Positions 15,623-23,632 of a stretch of DNA of 64,000 nucleotides are shown here, piece by piece. The notes beneath the pieces are model-generated. The model made no database searches and was not told the origin of the DNA. It saw only the letters and a program-made list of their open reading frames with translations. The DNA is from Deltaproteobacteria bacterium. GTDB lineage: Bacteria; Myxococcota_A; UBA9042; PHBI01. Within the stretch, counting starts at the first letter, position 1. The number at the start of each line of letters is the position of its first letter. The stretch lies in assembly GCA_020632715.1 (NCBI GenBank), contig JACKFA010000001.1:1674001-1738000 (forward strand), written 5' to 3'. The translations under genes were made by a program, and so were the position numbers.

Positions 15623-16737
15623 TCGCGTCATGGGTCGGCGCCCTCCTCGTCGTCCTCGGCTGCGCCGCGCCGGTGGCGGCCGAGAACACCTTCGAGGTCG
15701 ATCTCTTCGCGTTCTCCCAGGCGGATCACGGCGGGCAGCCGCTGCGGGCCGAGGGCATGACCTACGGCTCGCTCCGCCTCGCGGCGGATCTGCAGCTCTC
15801 CGACACGCTCGGGGTCACGCTGAACGCGGCGGGCGGGCTCATCGACAACGAGGACCCGCAGCCGCTGCCGGCCACGGTCGACCAGGTGCTGACGACCCAG
15901 GCGTCGGCGGAGATCATCACGCTCGACGCGCAGGCGAGCCTCCGCTACCGGCCGCTCGGGAGCCCGTGGGGGGTGACGACGGGGCTCTACTACCATCACC
16001 AGCGCCGCTATGTGTTCATCGGGGCGGACGCGACGGCGTCGCTCGATCTCGCAGGCGGCGACTCGGTCCTCGCGCTGACGTACAGCTTCCGCTTCGGGAT
16101 CAAGAAGCCGCGGCGCTGGGACGATCTCGTCATGGACTTCGACTTCCTGCGCTCCCACAACCTCATCTTCGGCTGGACGCAGCACCTGTCGCCGTCGTGG
16201 CTCGTCGGGACGAGCGTCCAGTACACGCGCCAGGACGGGCCGCTCGACGACCAGTTCAACTTCGTCGTGCTCTACGACGACGCGGGCGTGCCGGTGCACC
16301 TCGGCTTCGAGGCGCTCCCGCGGGAGAGGAACCGCGTGCAGATCTCGCTCCGGACGCGCTACTCGCCGGTTCAGGGGCTCTCCTTCGGGCTCGACGGCAG
16401 CGTCTACCGCGACGACTGGGACGTGACGCACGGCGCCATCGAGCCGAGCCTCGAGATCCCGCTCTCGCCGCTCACGCGCGTGCGCCTCTGGTACCGGTTC
16501 GCGGCGCAGACGCGCGCGAAGTACTTCCGGGAGCGCCCGACGACGGTCGCGCAGTACCAGACGCAGGACTTCGACCTAGACGCGTTCACCGTGCAGAGCC
16601 CGGGGATGCTGCTGCTCTTCCCGCTGTCGACCACGACGGACCCGCGCTGGATGGGGCGGCTCTCGGCGTTCGGCTTCTTCCGGTCGGACGGGATCAGCGC
16701 CGGCGGCGCGAACCTGGGCGTGGAGGCGCTGTGGTAG
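15613..16737 (+). CDS. DUF3570 outer-membrane beta-barrel protein
   Basis: A 374-residue exported protein of the DUF3570 family. The signal peptide VVASWVGALLVVLGCAAPVAA could be cut by signal peptidase I (VAA-E); an LGC triplet makes lipidation possible. Alternating aromatic/polar strands (TTGLYYHHQRRYVFIGADA, LALTYSFRFGIKKPRRWDD, RVRLWYRFAAQTRAKYF) and the C-terminal barrel strand NLGVEALW indicate an outer-membrane barrel. GTG 15613 with GGGGG about 7 nt ahead overlaps the end of the DUF4266 gene by ten bases. It lies in a conserved DUF4266-DUF3570-thioredoxin/ApbE arrangement and is probably the pore or structural part of that system. Confidence 0.88.
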   Translation: MRVVASWVGALLVVLGCAAPVAAENTFEVDLFAFSQADHGGQPLRAEGMTYGSLRLAADLQLSDTLGVTLNAAGGLIDNEDPQPLPATVDQVLTTQASAEIITLDAQASLRYRPLGSPWGVTTGLYYHHQRRYVFIGADATASLDLAGGDSVLALTYSFRFGIKKPRRWDDLVMDFDFLRSHNLIFGWTQHLSPSWLVGTSVQYTRQDGPLDDQFNFVVLYDDAGVPVHLGFEALPRERNRVQISLRTRYSPVQGLSFGLDGSVYRDDWDVTHGAIEPSLEIPLSPLTRVRLWYRFAAQTRAKYFRERPTTVAQYQTQDFDLDAFTVQSPGMLLLFPLSTTTDPRWMGRLSAFGFFRSDGISAGGANLGVEALW

Positions 16738-18182
16738 GCGTGCGCGTCGTCGTGGCCGCGGTCGTCGCGGTGCTGGGGCTCGCGGGCGCGGGCGCAGGCT
16801 GCGCGTCCGCGCCGGCGGTGCCCGAGAGCGGGGAGACGGGGGCGTCGCTGCCGGCGGCGCGTCTCGACGGGGCGGCGTTCGACCTCGCGCAGGAGCTGCG
16901 CGCGCAGCGGTCGAGCCTGCTCGTGTTCGCGACGCCGTGGTGCGCGGTCTGCAAGGGGGACGAGCCGCGCGTGGCGGCCTGGGCGCGCTCGAACGTGGCG
17001 CGCACGCGCACCTACCTCGTGATGAGCGGGGCGGGGGCGGCGGAGGCGCGGCGGACGATCGAGGCCTGGGGCGTGGACACGGCGGCCATCGAGGTCGTGG
17101 TGGACGAGACGGGCGCCGTGGCGGATCGGTTCGCGGTGCAGTCCACGCCGACGCTCGTGGCGCTCGAGGTGGGCGAGCGGAAGGGGACGTGGCATCGGAT
17201 CGCGGAGCTGCCGGGCTTCCTCGTGCCGGCGGGGGCGGGGCTCGCGCCGTCGGCGTCGTCGCGCGCGCGGGTGGTCGACGAGGGGACGGAGCTCGGGACG
17301 ACGTGGGCGGTCGAGGTCGTCGCGGCGACGGAGGGGGAGCGCGAGCGCGTGGCGAGCGACCTCGCGGCGGCGCACGCGCTCTGTCGGGAGCTCGAGACGC
17401 ACCTCTCGGAGTGGCGGGCGGACAGCGAGGTGAGCCGCGTGAACCGCGAGGCGGGCGCCGGGCCGGTGGCGGTGTCGCCGCTCCTCGGGCGGCTCCTGCG
17501 GGGGGCGCTCTACGTGTCGGAGGTGACGGGCGGGGCGTTCGACGTGACGTGGCCGCCGCTCGGCGCGCTCTGGGACGAGGCGGCGCGGGCGGACGTGGCG
17601 CCGACGGAGGCGCAGGTGGCGGCGGCGCTCTCGGCCGTGGGGTACCGGAAGGTGGCGCTGGGGGCGGACGGGACGGTGCGCTTCCTCGCGCCGGGGGTGC
17701 GGCTCGGGCTCGGCGGGGTGGCGAAGGGGGCCATCATCGACGCGGTGTTCGAGGAGCTCGTGCGGCGCGGGCACCGGGACGTGGTGGTGAACCTGGGGGG
17801 CGATCTGCGGGTCGGCGGGCGAGACGAGCGAGGCGCCATCAGGGTCTTGTCGATCTCGGACCCGTGGGAGCCGCGGCGCGTGGCGGCGACGTTCGAGGCG
17901 GCGGACGTGGCGGTGGCGACGTCGGGGAACTACCTGCGGCGGCGGGTGGTCGGCGGCGAGCGGGTGGGGCACATCCTCGACCCGCGGACGGGGAGGGCGC
18001 CGGCGTTCGACGGCTCGGTGACGGTCATCACGGCGGAGGCGGCGATGGCGGACGCCATGGCGACGGCGCTCTTCGTGATGGGGCCGGACGAGGGGCTCGC
18101 GTTCGCGGCGAAGGTGCCGGGGCTCGACGCGATCTACGTCACGCGGGACGGGGTGCGGGCGACGATGCCGGTCGGCGGCTGA
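16731..18182 (+). CDS. Lipoprotein fusing a thioredoxin-like domain to an ApbE-type FAD:protein FMN transferase
   Basis: A 483-residue two-domain lipoprotein. After lipobox GAGAGC, residues ~40-165 form a TlpA-like thioredoxin domain with active site WCAVC (LLVFATPWCAVCKGDEP). Residues ~185-480 match ApbE flavin transferase: LETHLSEWRADSEVSRVN, GGAFDVTWPPL, the Gly-rich LGLGGVAKGAIIDAV, VVNLGGDLRVGG, and HILDPRTGRAP. ApbE couples FMN to a Thr in exported partner proteins with Mg2+. Thioredoxin and ApbE genes are usually separate next to DUF4266/DUF3570, so the fusion is noteworthy. GTG 16731 (GGAGG 4 nt before) or GTG 16740 may be the start. The partner to be flavinylated is not evident in this window. 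Confidence 0.9.
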   Translation: MVGVRVVVAAVVAVLGLAGAGAGCASAPAVPESGETGASLPAARLDGAAFDLAQELRAQRSSLLVFATPWCAVCKGDEPRVAAWARSNVARTRTYLVMSGAGAAEARRTIEAWGVDTAAIEVVVDETGAVADRFAVQSTPTLVALEVGERKGTWHRIAELPGFLVPAGAGLAPSASSRARVVDEGTELGTTWAVEVVAATEGERERVASDLAAAHALCRELETHLSEWRADSEVSRVNREAGAGPVAVSPLLGRLLRGALYVSEVTGGAFDVTWPPLGALWDEAARADVAPTEAQVAAALSAVGYRKVALGADGTVRFLAPGVRLGLGGVAKGAIIDAVFEELVRRGHRDVVVNLGGDLRVGGRDERGAIRVLSISDPWEPRRVAATFEAADVAVATSGNYLRRRVVGGERVGHILDPRTGRAPAFDGSVTVITAEAAMADAMATALFVMGPDEGLAFAAKVPGLDAIYVTRDGVRATMPVGG

Positions 18183-19165
18183 GCCCGCAGGGGCGGCGCT
18201 CGTGGCCGCCCGACGAGGTAGGGGCGCGACCAGGTAGGGCGGCCCTCGTGGCCGCCCTAGGTCTGCGACTCTTGGGCTCGTTGCTGGGGCGGGCGGCCAC
18301 GAGGGCCGCCCCTACGTCTGCGACTCTTGGGCTCGTTGCTGGGGCGGGCGGCCACGAGGGCCGCCCCTACGTTCTTGGACTTTGTGGCCGCCCGACGAGG
18401 TAGGGGCGGCCCTCGTGGCCTCGTGGCCGACGAGGCATGGCCGCCCGACGAGGGGGGCGGCCCTCGTGGCCGCCCGACGAGGCATGGGCGGGGCGACGAG
18501 GTAGGGGCGGCCCTCGTGGCCGCCCGACGAGGCATGGGCGGGGCGACGAGGTGGGGGCGGCGCTCGTGGCCGCCCGACGAGGCATGGGCGGGGCGACGAG
18601 GTAGGGGGCGGCGCTCGTGGCCGCCCGACGAGGCATGGGCGGGGCGACGAGGTAGGGGCGTCCCTCGTGGCCGCCCGACGAGGCATGGGCGCGACGAGGT
18701 AGGGGCGCCCTCGTGGCCGCCCGACGAGGCATGGGCGGGCGACGAGGTAGGGGCGGCGCTCGTGGCCGCCTGACGAGGCATGGGCGGGGCGACGAGGTAG
18801 GGGCGGTCCCTCGTGGCCGCCCGACGAGGCATGGGCGCGACGAGGTAGGGGCGGCCCTCGTGGCCGCCCGACGAGGCATGGGCGCGACGGGGTGGGGCGG
18901 CCCTCGTGGCCGCCCGACGAGGCATGGGCGCCCTCGTGGCCCGCGCGACGAGGTAGGGGCGGCCCTCGTGGCCGCCCGACGAGGTCGTGGGGGGCGGCCC
19001 TTGGGTTCGTTGCTGGGGCGGGCGGCCACGAGGGCCGCCCCTACGTCTGCGACTCTTGGGCTCGTTGCTGGGGCGGGCGGCCACGAGGGCCGCCCCTACG
19101 TCCTGGAATTGTGGCCGCCCGACGAGGTAGGGGCGGCCCTCGTGGCCGCCCGAGGGTACCGAACA
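18183..19165. repeat. Array of ~50-bp palindromic repeats between convergent genes
   Basis: About 980 bases are made of imperfect repeats. From about 18420 to 18990 the unit contains GGGCGGCCCTCGTGGCCGCC followed by CGACGAGGCATGGGCG and GCGACGAGGTAG; the ggcatgggcg landmark recurs at 18481, 18531, 18581, 18632, 18682, 18728, 18777, 18828, 18875 and 18921, i.e. every 46-51 bp. On both sides (18261-18390 and 19005-19105) the same core is inverted (GGCGGCCACGAGGGCCGCCC) with the spacer GTCTGCGACTCTTGGGCTCG, in 55-66-bp units. The core is itself palindromic. Several open frames cross the array on both strands, but they only translate the repeat and are not genes. Resembles dispersed intergenic REP-like palindromes. 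Confidence 0.9.
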
Positions 19166-19173
19166 GGTACCGA

Positions 19174-19494
19174 TCAGGCGCGCTGGAGCTGCTCGAGGGG
19201 GGTGGCCGGGTCCATGTACGCGCGGATCTTGCGCTCGAGGTACTCGAGGGCCTTGCCGCGCAGGAGGAAGCCGGGATCCTTGCCGTCGAGGCGGACCTCG
19301 CGGTCGTCGATCTCGAAGAGCCCGTCGATGTGGATGAGGAGGTAGTTGCCCTCGAGGTGGCCGATGTTGGCGGCGCGCCAGCTCATCTTCATGCCGTGGC
19401 GGTTCTCGAAGTACTCCCCGAGGGCGTGGGCGCGGGCGATGGCCTCGGCGCGACCGACGGTGTGGGGGATGTTGAGGTGGAGGCGCTTGCTCAC
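19174..19494 (-). CDS. Polyhydroxyalkanoic acid system family protein
   Basis: A 106-residue protein matching the PHA_gran_rgn family: N-terminal LHLNIPHTVGRAEAIARA with the conserved IPH...EA start, a middle W-containing beta region (MSWRAANIGHLEGNYLLIHI), DGLFEIDDREVRLDG and a C-terminal amphipathic helix ALEYLERKIRAYM. Family members are about 90-100 residues and are linked to polyhydroxyalkanoate granules, although many occur without PHA genes nearby, as here. The GTG at 19494 is chosen because the homologous region begins there; no strong ribosome binding site is visible. The gene ends at the edge of the repeat array. Confidence 0.8.
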   Translation of the reverse strand: MSKRLHLNIPHTVGRAEAIARAHALGEYFENRHGMKMSWRAANIGHLEGNYLLIHIDGLFEIDDREVRLDGKDPGFLLRGKALEYLERKIRAYMDPATPLEQLQRA

Positions 19495-19570
19495 GGCGGG
19501 CACTTTACCGACGGGTTCTCTCGCGGCAACAAAAACCGCGCGCGGCCGGTTTCGCGCGCGCGCGGCGGCG

Positions 19571-19620
19571 GAAAAAGGGGAGGCGCCCCGTCCGCGGCGT
19601 CGCGCGGATCCGGGGCGCCT
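19571..19620 (-). terminator. Rho-independent terminator of the DDNGGG lipoprotein gene
   Basis: AGGCGCCCCG (19581-19590) and CGGGGCGCCT (19611-19620) form a perfect 10-bp stem, extended inside by TCCGCG/CGCGGA. Read on the minus strand the hairpin is followed by CCCCTTTTTCC (complement of 19571-19580), a proper T-tract. It lies 35 bases past the stop of the lipoprotein gene, which is its natural client. Confidence 0.85.
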
Positions 19621-19654
19621 CGCGCTCCCCCCAGGGAGTCGTGGGCGGGGCGGA

Positions 19655-20605
19655 TCAGTCGTCCTCGCCGCCGTGCCGCCCGTGGCCGCCGCCGCCATTG
19701 TCGTCGCCAGGCTCGGCCTCGGCGCCGCCGCCATTGTCGTCGCCAGGCTCGGCCTCGAACTCGGCGCCGCCGCCATTGTCGTCGCCGGGCTCGGCCTCGA
19801 ACTCGCCGCCGCCGCCATTGTCGTCACCGGGCTCGAACTCGCCGCCGCCGCCATTGTCGTCACCCGGCTCGAACTCGCCGCCGCCGCCATTGTCGTCGCC
19901 GGGCTCGAACTCGCCGCCGCCGCCATTGTCGTCACCGGGCTCGGCCTCCCCATGGCCGCCGTGGTCGTCGCCGACCTCGAGCTCCCGCGCCATGTCGTCG
20001 GACACCCGCAGCGTGGCGCCGCCGAGGTCGTGCGACCGCCCGAGGAACACGAGCGTCGCGCCGTCATCGCTCAGGTGCGCCTCCGTCACCACGATCTCGA
20101 GCTTCGCGCCGGCCCGCGGGGACTCGATGCGCAGGTCGTTCGCCCCGAACTCCGTCGCCGTCGGCGCCGCCACCGGGCTCGTCACCGCGCGGTCCGCCCG
20201 CACGCGCACCGACTCGCCGCGCGCGAGCCCGCCCGCCACCTCCGCCACCCACGCCTGCTCCGCCGCGCGGGACTCCTCGCGCGTCCGGAGGCGCGAGCCC
20301 GCCGTCCACCGCACCGTCCCCACGTCCGCGAGCTCGAGCGTCCGCGCCGCCGCGTCGATCGCGACCACCTGCCCCTCGACGTGCTCGTCGTGGCCGAGCT
20401 CCCGGCTCGCCGCGATCGTCTTCACCGCCCCGCCCGCCGCGATCGTCAGCTCGAGCCGCGCGTTCGCCGACGAGACGAGCCCGTCGAGGTCACCGATGGC
20501 CACGGCCACCGGCGCGCCCCCCGGCGTTCCGGCGTCGCAGCCCGACAGCGCGCCGCCCACCGACATCATCCCGACCAGGCCCATCACGGAAATCCAGCGC
20601 TTCAT
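19655..20605 (-). CDS. Lipoprotein with C-terminal DDNGGG tandem repeats
   Basis: A 316-residue lipoprotein: AGGAG 7 nt before ATG 20605, signal peptide with lipobox LSGC. Residues ~20-215 look like a compact exported beta-rich region (VVAIDAAARTLELADVGTVR, then LRIESPRAGAKLEIVVTEA), resembling DUF5666-type repeats that are common in exported proteins. From about residue 230 the protein becomes a tandem repeat of a 12-14-residue unit of the form EPGDDNGGGGEF, about eight copies, ending HGRHGGEDD. The acidic Asp/Asn/Gly units could bind Ca2+ or simply form a flexible surface spacer. A clear terminator follows. The gene is divergent from the membrane kinase. Confidence 0.82.
   Translation of the reverse strand: MKRWISVMGLVGMMSVGGALSGCDAGTPGGAPVAVAIGDLDGLVSSANARLELTIAAGGAVKTIAASRELGHDEHVEGQVVAIDAAARTLELADVGTVRWTAGSRLRTREESRAAEQAWVAEVAGGLARGESVRVRADRAVTSPVAAPTATEFGANDLRIESPRAGAKLEIVVTEAHLSDDGATLVFLGRSHDLGGATLRVSDDMARELEVGDDHGGHGEAEPGDDNGGGGEFEPGDDNGGGGEFEPGDDNGGGGEFEPGDDNGGGGEFEAEPGDDNGGGAEFEAEPGDDNGGGAEAEPGDDNGGGGHGRHGGEDD
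19685..19950 (-). repeat. In-frame tandem repeat encoding DDNGGG units
   Basis: About eight copies of a 36-42-bp unit with core CCGCCATTGTCGTC (plus strand) encode the acidic/Gly tail of the lipoprotein. The units are nearly identical at DNA level, including synonymous positions, so they arose by recent duplication and the copy number is probably variable between strains. Confidence 0.85.
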
Positions 20606-20827
20606 GTTCGTCTCCTCGCTTCTGAAAACAGTCAGCCGTTGCTGACCCTGTTGATACGGCACCAGTTGAGGCGGGTCCCGTGGATGATCGCGCCAACGCC
20701 TGGTTTCCGTTTTCGCGCAGAAAACGCCGCTCGCCAGAAAACACTCGCCCGACCTGTCCCGTCGCTCGCCGCCCGCCTCGGCGACACCGGGTCGACGGCC
20801 GCCCGAGCCGCGGGTACAGTGCAGCCG
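20606..20827. promoter_or_regulatory. Divergent intergenic region with two small inverted repeats
   Basis: The gap between the DDNGGG lipoprotein and the kinase is less GC-rich than its flanks. It holds GTCAGC-CGTT-GCTGAC (20631-20646) near the lipoprotein start and CGTTTTC-GCGCA-GAAAACG (20708-20726) in the middle. Both are perfect inverted repeats suited to dimeric regulators or to mRNA hairpins. No confident -35/-10 pair was found. Confidence 0.45.
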
Positions 20828-22735
20828 ATGGAGGATCGGCTGGACGCTCGCGCCGAGCTCGAGTCCCGCTGGACCGAGGCCGGCCTCGAGGTGGGGGATC
20901 TCGTCCCCGACACCGGCGGCACCATCGCGCACCGCGCCGCGCGCCTCCCGAACACCCTCCCCGGCACCGCCGCCGCCGCCGAGCGCGAGGCCGAGGGGCG
21001 CGGCGTCTCGCTCGGCGCCGTGCTCGGCCAGGGCGGCATCGGCGTGGTCCACCTCGGCGAGCAGGCCGCGCTCCACCGCGAGGTCGCCGTCAAGCTCGTC
21101 CGCCCCGAGCGCCGCTCGCCGGTCCTCGAGACGACGCTCCTCCGCGAGGCCTGGGTCACCGGCAACCTCGAGCACCCGAACATCGTCCCGGTGCATGATC
21201 TCATCGAGGCCGACGCCGGCCCCATGATGGTCATGAAGCGCGTCGAGGGCGTCGCCTGGAGCGACCTCTTCAACGCCCCCGAGGCCGTCGCGCGCCTCAC
21301 CGACGAGGCCCCCTTCGAGTGGCACCTGCGCGTGCTCGCGACCATCTGCCACGCGCTCCACTTCGCGCACGCGCGCGGCGTGCTCCACCTCGATCTCAAG
21401 CCGCACAACGTCATGATCGGGCGCTTCGGCGAGGTCTACGTCGTCGACTGGGGCCTCGCCGTCAGCACCGGCGACGGCCCCGCCTGGCTCCCGCGCGCGG
21501 ACACCATCGCGACCGTCTGCGGCACCCCCGCCTACATGTCGCCCGAGCAGGCCGCGGGCGACGGGGCCCGCCTCGGCCCCGCGACCGACGTCTTCCAGCT
21601 CGGCGCCATCCTCCACGAGCTCGTGACCGGCAAGCGCCGCCACGGCGGCACCTCCATCCGCGACGCCATCGTCGCCGCCTACACCTGCGCCCCCTTCGAC
21701 TACGGCGACGACGTCCCGGTCGAGCTCCGCGAGATCCTCGCCGACGCCATGGCCCGCGGCGTCGACGACCGGATCCCCTCGGCCGACGCCCTCCGCCGCC
21801 GCATCGAGGCGTTCCTCCAGCACCGGAGCTCACGCAAGCTCAGCGACCGCGGCCGCGCGCTCCTCGACGACGTGCGCGCCGACCTCGCCGGCGGCGCCCA
21901 CGGCGCGACGCGCGCCTTCCAGGAGTGCCGCTTCGCCTTCCGGCAGGCGCTCGCCGAGTGGCCCGACAACCACGACGCCCGCGACGGCCTCCGCGAGATG
22001 CTCTGCGTCGCCGCCGAGCACGCCCTCGCGCGCCGCCAGCCCGAGCGCGCCGCCGAGCTCCTCGACGAGCTCGACGCGCCCGCGCCCGAGCTCTCGGCGC
22101 GCCTCCGCGCGCTCGAAGCCGAGGTCGCCGCCGAGGCCGAGCGCGTGGCGCAGCTCCAGCACGACGCCAACGTCGGCTTCCTCACGCGCCACCGCTCCAT
22201 CCTCGCGGCCATCGGCGGCGTGTTCTGGCTCTTCTGGAACGTGCTCTGCGGCTACCTCCACCGCGAGCGGATCCTCGTCTTCGGGCCGGTCGAGCTCACG
22301 ATCATGGCGCTCGTCACGATCCTCATCTACGCGGGCGTCATGGTGTCGCGCCCGCGCTCGATGTGGTCCTCGGCCGTCAACCGCCGGACGCTCCTCCTCT
22401 TCGGCGTGGGCTTCCTCATCGCGCTCATGCTCTGGGGGCAGGCCGCGATCATGGGGCTCGACGGGCTCCACAGCCTCGCGCTCGCCGGCGTCACCTATTG
22501 CTTCTTCCTCGCGGGCGTCGCCATCACGGTCGACCGCCGCGTCGGCTGGGGCCTCGTCGTCGTCGTGCCGCTCTCCGTCGCGATGGCCGTCTGGTCCGAG
22601 TGGGCCTGGGAGCTCGCCGGCCTGACCGGCCTCTTCGTCGGCTCCTGGGTCTCCTGGGTCTGGCGCCCCCGCGGCGACGGTCCCATGGGACAGGACCCGG
22701 ACGGTCCCAGGGACAGCCCCCGACCACGGCCCTGA
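20828..22735 (+). CDS. PknB-like serine/threonine protein kinase with C-terminal membrane domain
   Basis: A 635-residue Hanks-type kinase. The Gly-rich loop is LGQGGIGVVHLGEQ, the catalytic Lys is in HREVAVKLVRP, the catalytic loop is GVLHLDLKPHNVMIG at about residue 187 (HLD instead of HRD, so probably not controlled through the Arg of RD kinases), the DFG site is VVDWGLAV (DWG) and the activation segment ends GTPAYMSPEQA. Both variants are common in bacterial kinases. Residues ~330-440 are helical, followed by five or six membrane segments (FWLFWNVLCGYL, LTIMALVTILIYAGVMV, LLFGVGFLIALMLWGQAA and others). ATG 20828 has no obvious ribosome binding site. A role in envelope signalling is inferred; substrates unknown. 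Confidence 0.92.
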   Translation: MEDRLDARAELESRWTEAGLEVGDLVPDTGGTIAHRAARLPNTLPGTAAAAEREAEGRGVSLGAVLGQGGIGVVHLGEQAALHREVAVKLVRPERRSPVLETTLLREAWVTGNLEHPNIVPVHDLIEADAGPMMVMKRVEGVAWSDLFNAPEAVARLTDEAPFEWHLRVLATICHALHFAHARGVLHLDLKPHNVMIGRFGEVYVVDWGLAVSTGDGPAWLPRADTIATVCGTPAYMSPEQAAGDGARLGPATDVFQLGAILHELVTGKRRHGGTSIRDAIVAAYTCAPFDYGDDVPVELREILADAMARGVDDRIPSADALRRRIEAFLQHRSSRKLSDRGRALLDDVRADLAGGAHGATRAFQECRFAFRQALAEWPDNHDARDGLREMLCVAAEHALARRQPERAAELLDELDAPAPELSARLRALEAEVAAEAERVAQLQHDANVGFLTRHRSILAAIGGVFWLFWNVLCGYLHRERILVFGPVELTIMALVTILIYAGVMVSRPRSMWSSAVNRRTLLLFGVGFLIALMLWGQAAIMGLDGLHSLALAGVTYCFFLAGVAITVDRRVGWGLVVVVPLSVAMAVWSEWAWELAGLTGLFVGSWVSWVWRPRGDGPMGQDPDGPRDSPRPRP

Positions 22736-22762
22736 GACCCGCCTCGCGAGCCGGCGCGCGCG

Positions 22763-22778
22763 TGGCACGGCCGCTGCT
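22763..22778 (+). promoter_or_regulatory. Sigma-54-type promoter of the papain-like protease gene
   Basis: TGGCACGGCCGCTGCT fits the -24/-12 consensus TGGCACG-N4-TTGCT with one mismatch and the invariant GG-N10-GC spacing. It lies 67-83 bases before the ATG of the exported protease gene and just past the kinase stop, with no other gene in between. RpoN promoters are frequent in Myxococcota and need an enhancer-binding activator, which is not encoded here. Other TGGCAC occurrences examined in the window lie in coding sequence or lack the spacing. Confidence 0.65.
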
Positions 22779-22845
22779 ATGCCACCTCCCCGAACGGACA
22801 CTCGGACGAGCACCGGGCCCTCGCGGCCCGGCGCGGGAGGACCAC

Positions 22846-23478
22846 ATGGATCGGCGGGGATTTCTTCGGCGGGTCGTCGGCGCGGCGGCCGGCGCGGGCG
22901 CGGCGGTGATGGCGGCGGGCGCGGCGCGCGCCCACGTCGCGTGCCAGCCCTTCGACGCCTACGGCTCGCAGACGTGCGTCGCCGGGCTCAAGAGCGAGGT
23001 CGCGGGCTCCTTCGCGAGCGCGACCGGCGGCCAGCACATGAGCCAGTGGTGCTGGGCGGCGTGCATCGAGATGGTCTTCCGCCACCACGGCTACGTCGTG
23101 CCGCAGGCGCGCATCGTGAAGGAGACCTTCGGCGACCGCGTGAACCTCCCGAGCTCGGGGTGGCAGATCCTCGGCAACCTCAACCGCGAGTGGGTCGACG
23201 ACCGCGGCCGCCGCTTCGTCGCGCGCGGCGACGTGATGAGCTCGAGCCCGGTCACCGCCGCGCAGGACCTCGCCGCCGACCAGCCGCTCATCCTCGGCAC
23301 CCAGGGGCACGCGATGGTGCTCACCGCCGTCGAGTACCGCCGCGACCAGGGCGGGAACGGGCAGATCGTGAGCGCCATCGTGCGCGACCCGTGGCCAGGG
23401 CGCGGCCGCCGCACGCTCGACCCCTCCGAGTGGTACGGCGTCGCCTTCCTCGCGCGGATCCGCGTCGCGCCGGCGTGA
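22846..23478 (+). CDS. Tat-exported papain-like cysteine protease
   Basis: A 210-residue protein with a twin-arginine signal (DRRGFLRRVVGAAAGAGAA, cleavage near ARA-H). The mature domain has the papain-like/C39-like pattern: catalytic Cys in MSQWCWAACIEMVF, His in TQGHAMVLTAVEY and Asp in IVRDPWPG, as in AvrRpt2-like (C70) bacterial proteases, which characteristically carry QWCWAA. GGGAGG stands 6 nt before ATG 22846. Export by Tat implies folding in the cytoplasm before transport. A sigma-54-like promoter lies upstream and the next gene has its own start region. The substrate is unknown. Confidence 0.87.
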   Translation: MDRRGFLRRVVGAAAGAGAAVMAAGAARAHVACQPFDAYGSQTCVAGLKSEVAGSFASATGGQHMSQWCWAACIEMVFRHHGYVVPQARIVKETFGDRVNLPSSGWQILGNLNREWVDDRGRRFVARGDVMSSSPVTAAQDLAADQPLILGTQGHAMVLTAVEYRRDQGGNGQIVSAIVRDPWPGRGRRTLDPSEWYGVAFLARIRVAPA

Positions 23479-23632
23479 CGCGCCCGCGTCCGCGCGGGTG
23501 TTTTCTCGTGGAGAACGATATTCGCCGCGACGAGCGATCAATCGGCTAGTCTTCGGGCATCTTATCCCCGGAACGACGGCGCGCGACGACCGCTCGTCCG
23601 CGAAAGCGCGTTTTCCGGGGGCGCACCCGAGC

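Noticed and set aside
18420..18990. CRISPR array
   Set aside because: Units are direct copies with no unique spacers, the core is palindromic, and no cas genes are present.
18257..19084. Open frames through the 50-bp array on both strands
   Set aside because: They only translate the palindromic repeat, have no start signals and occur in several frames at once.
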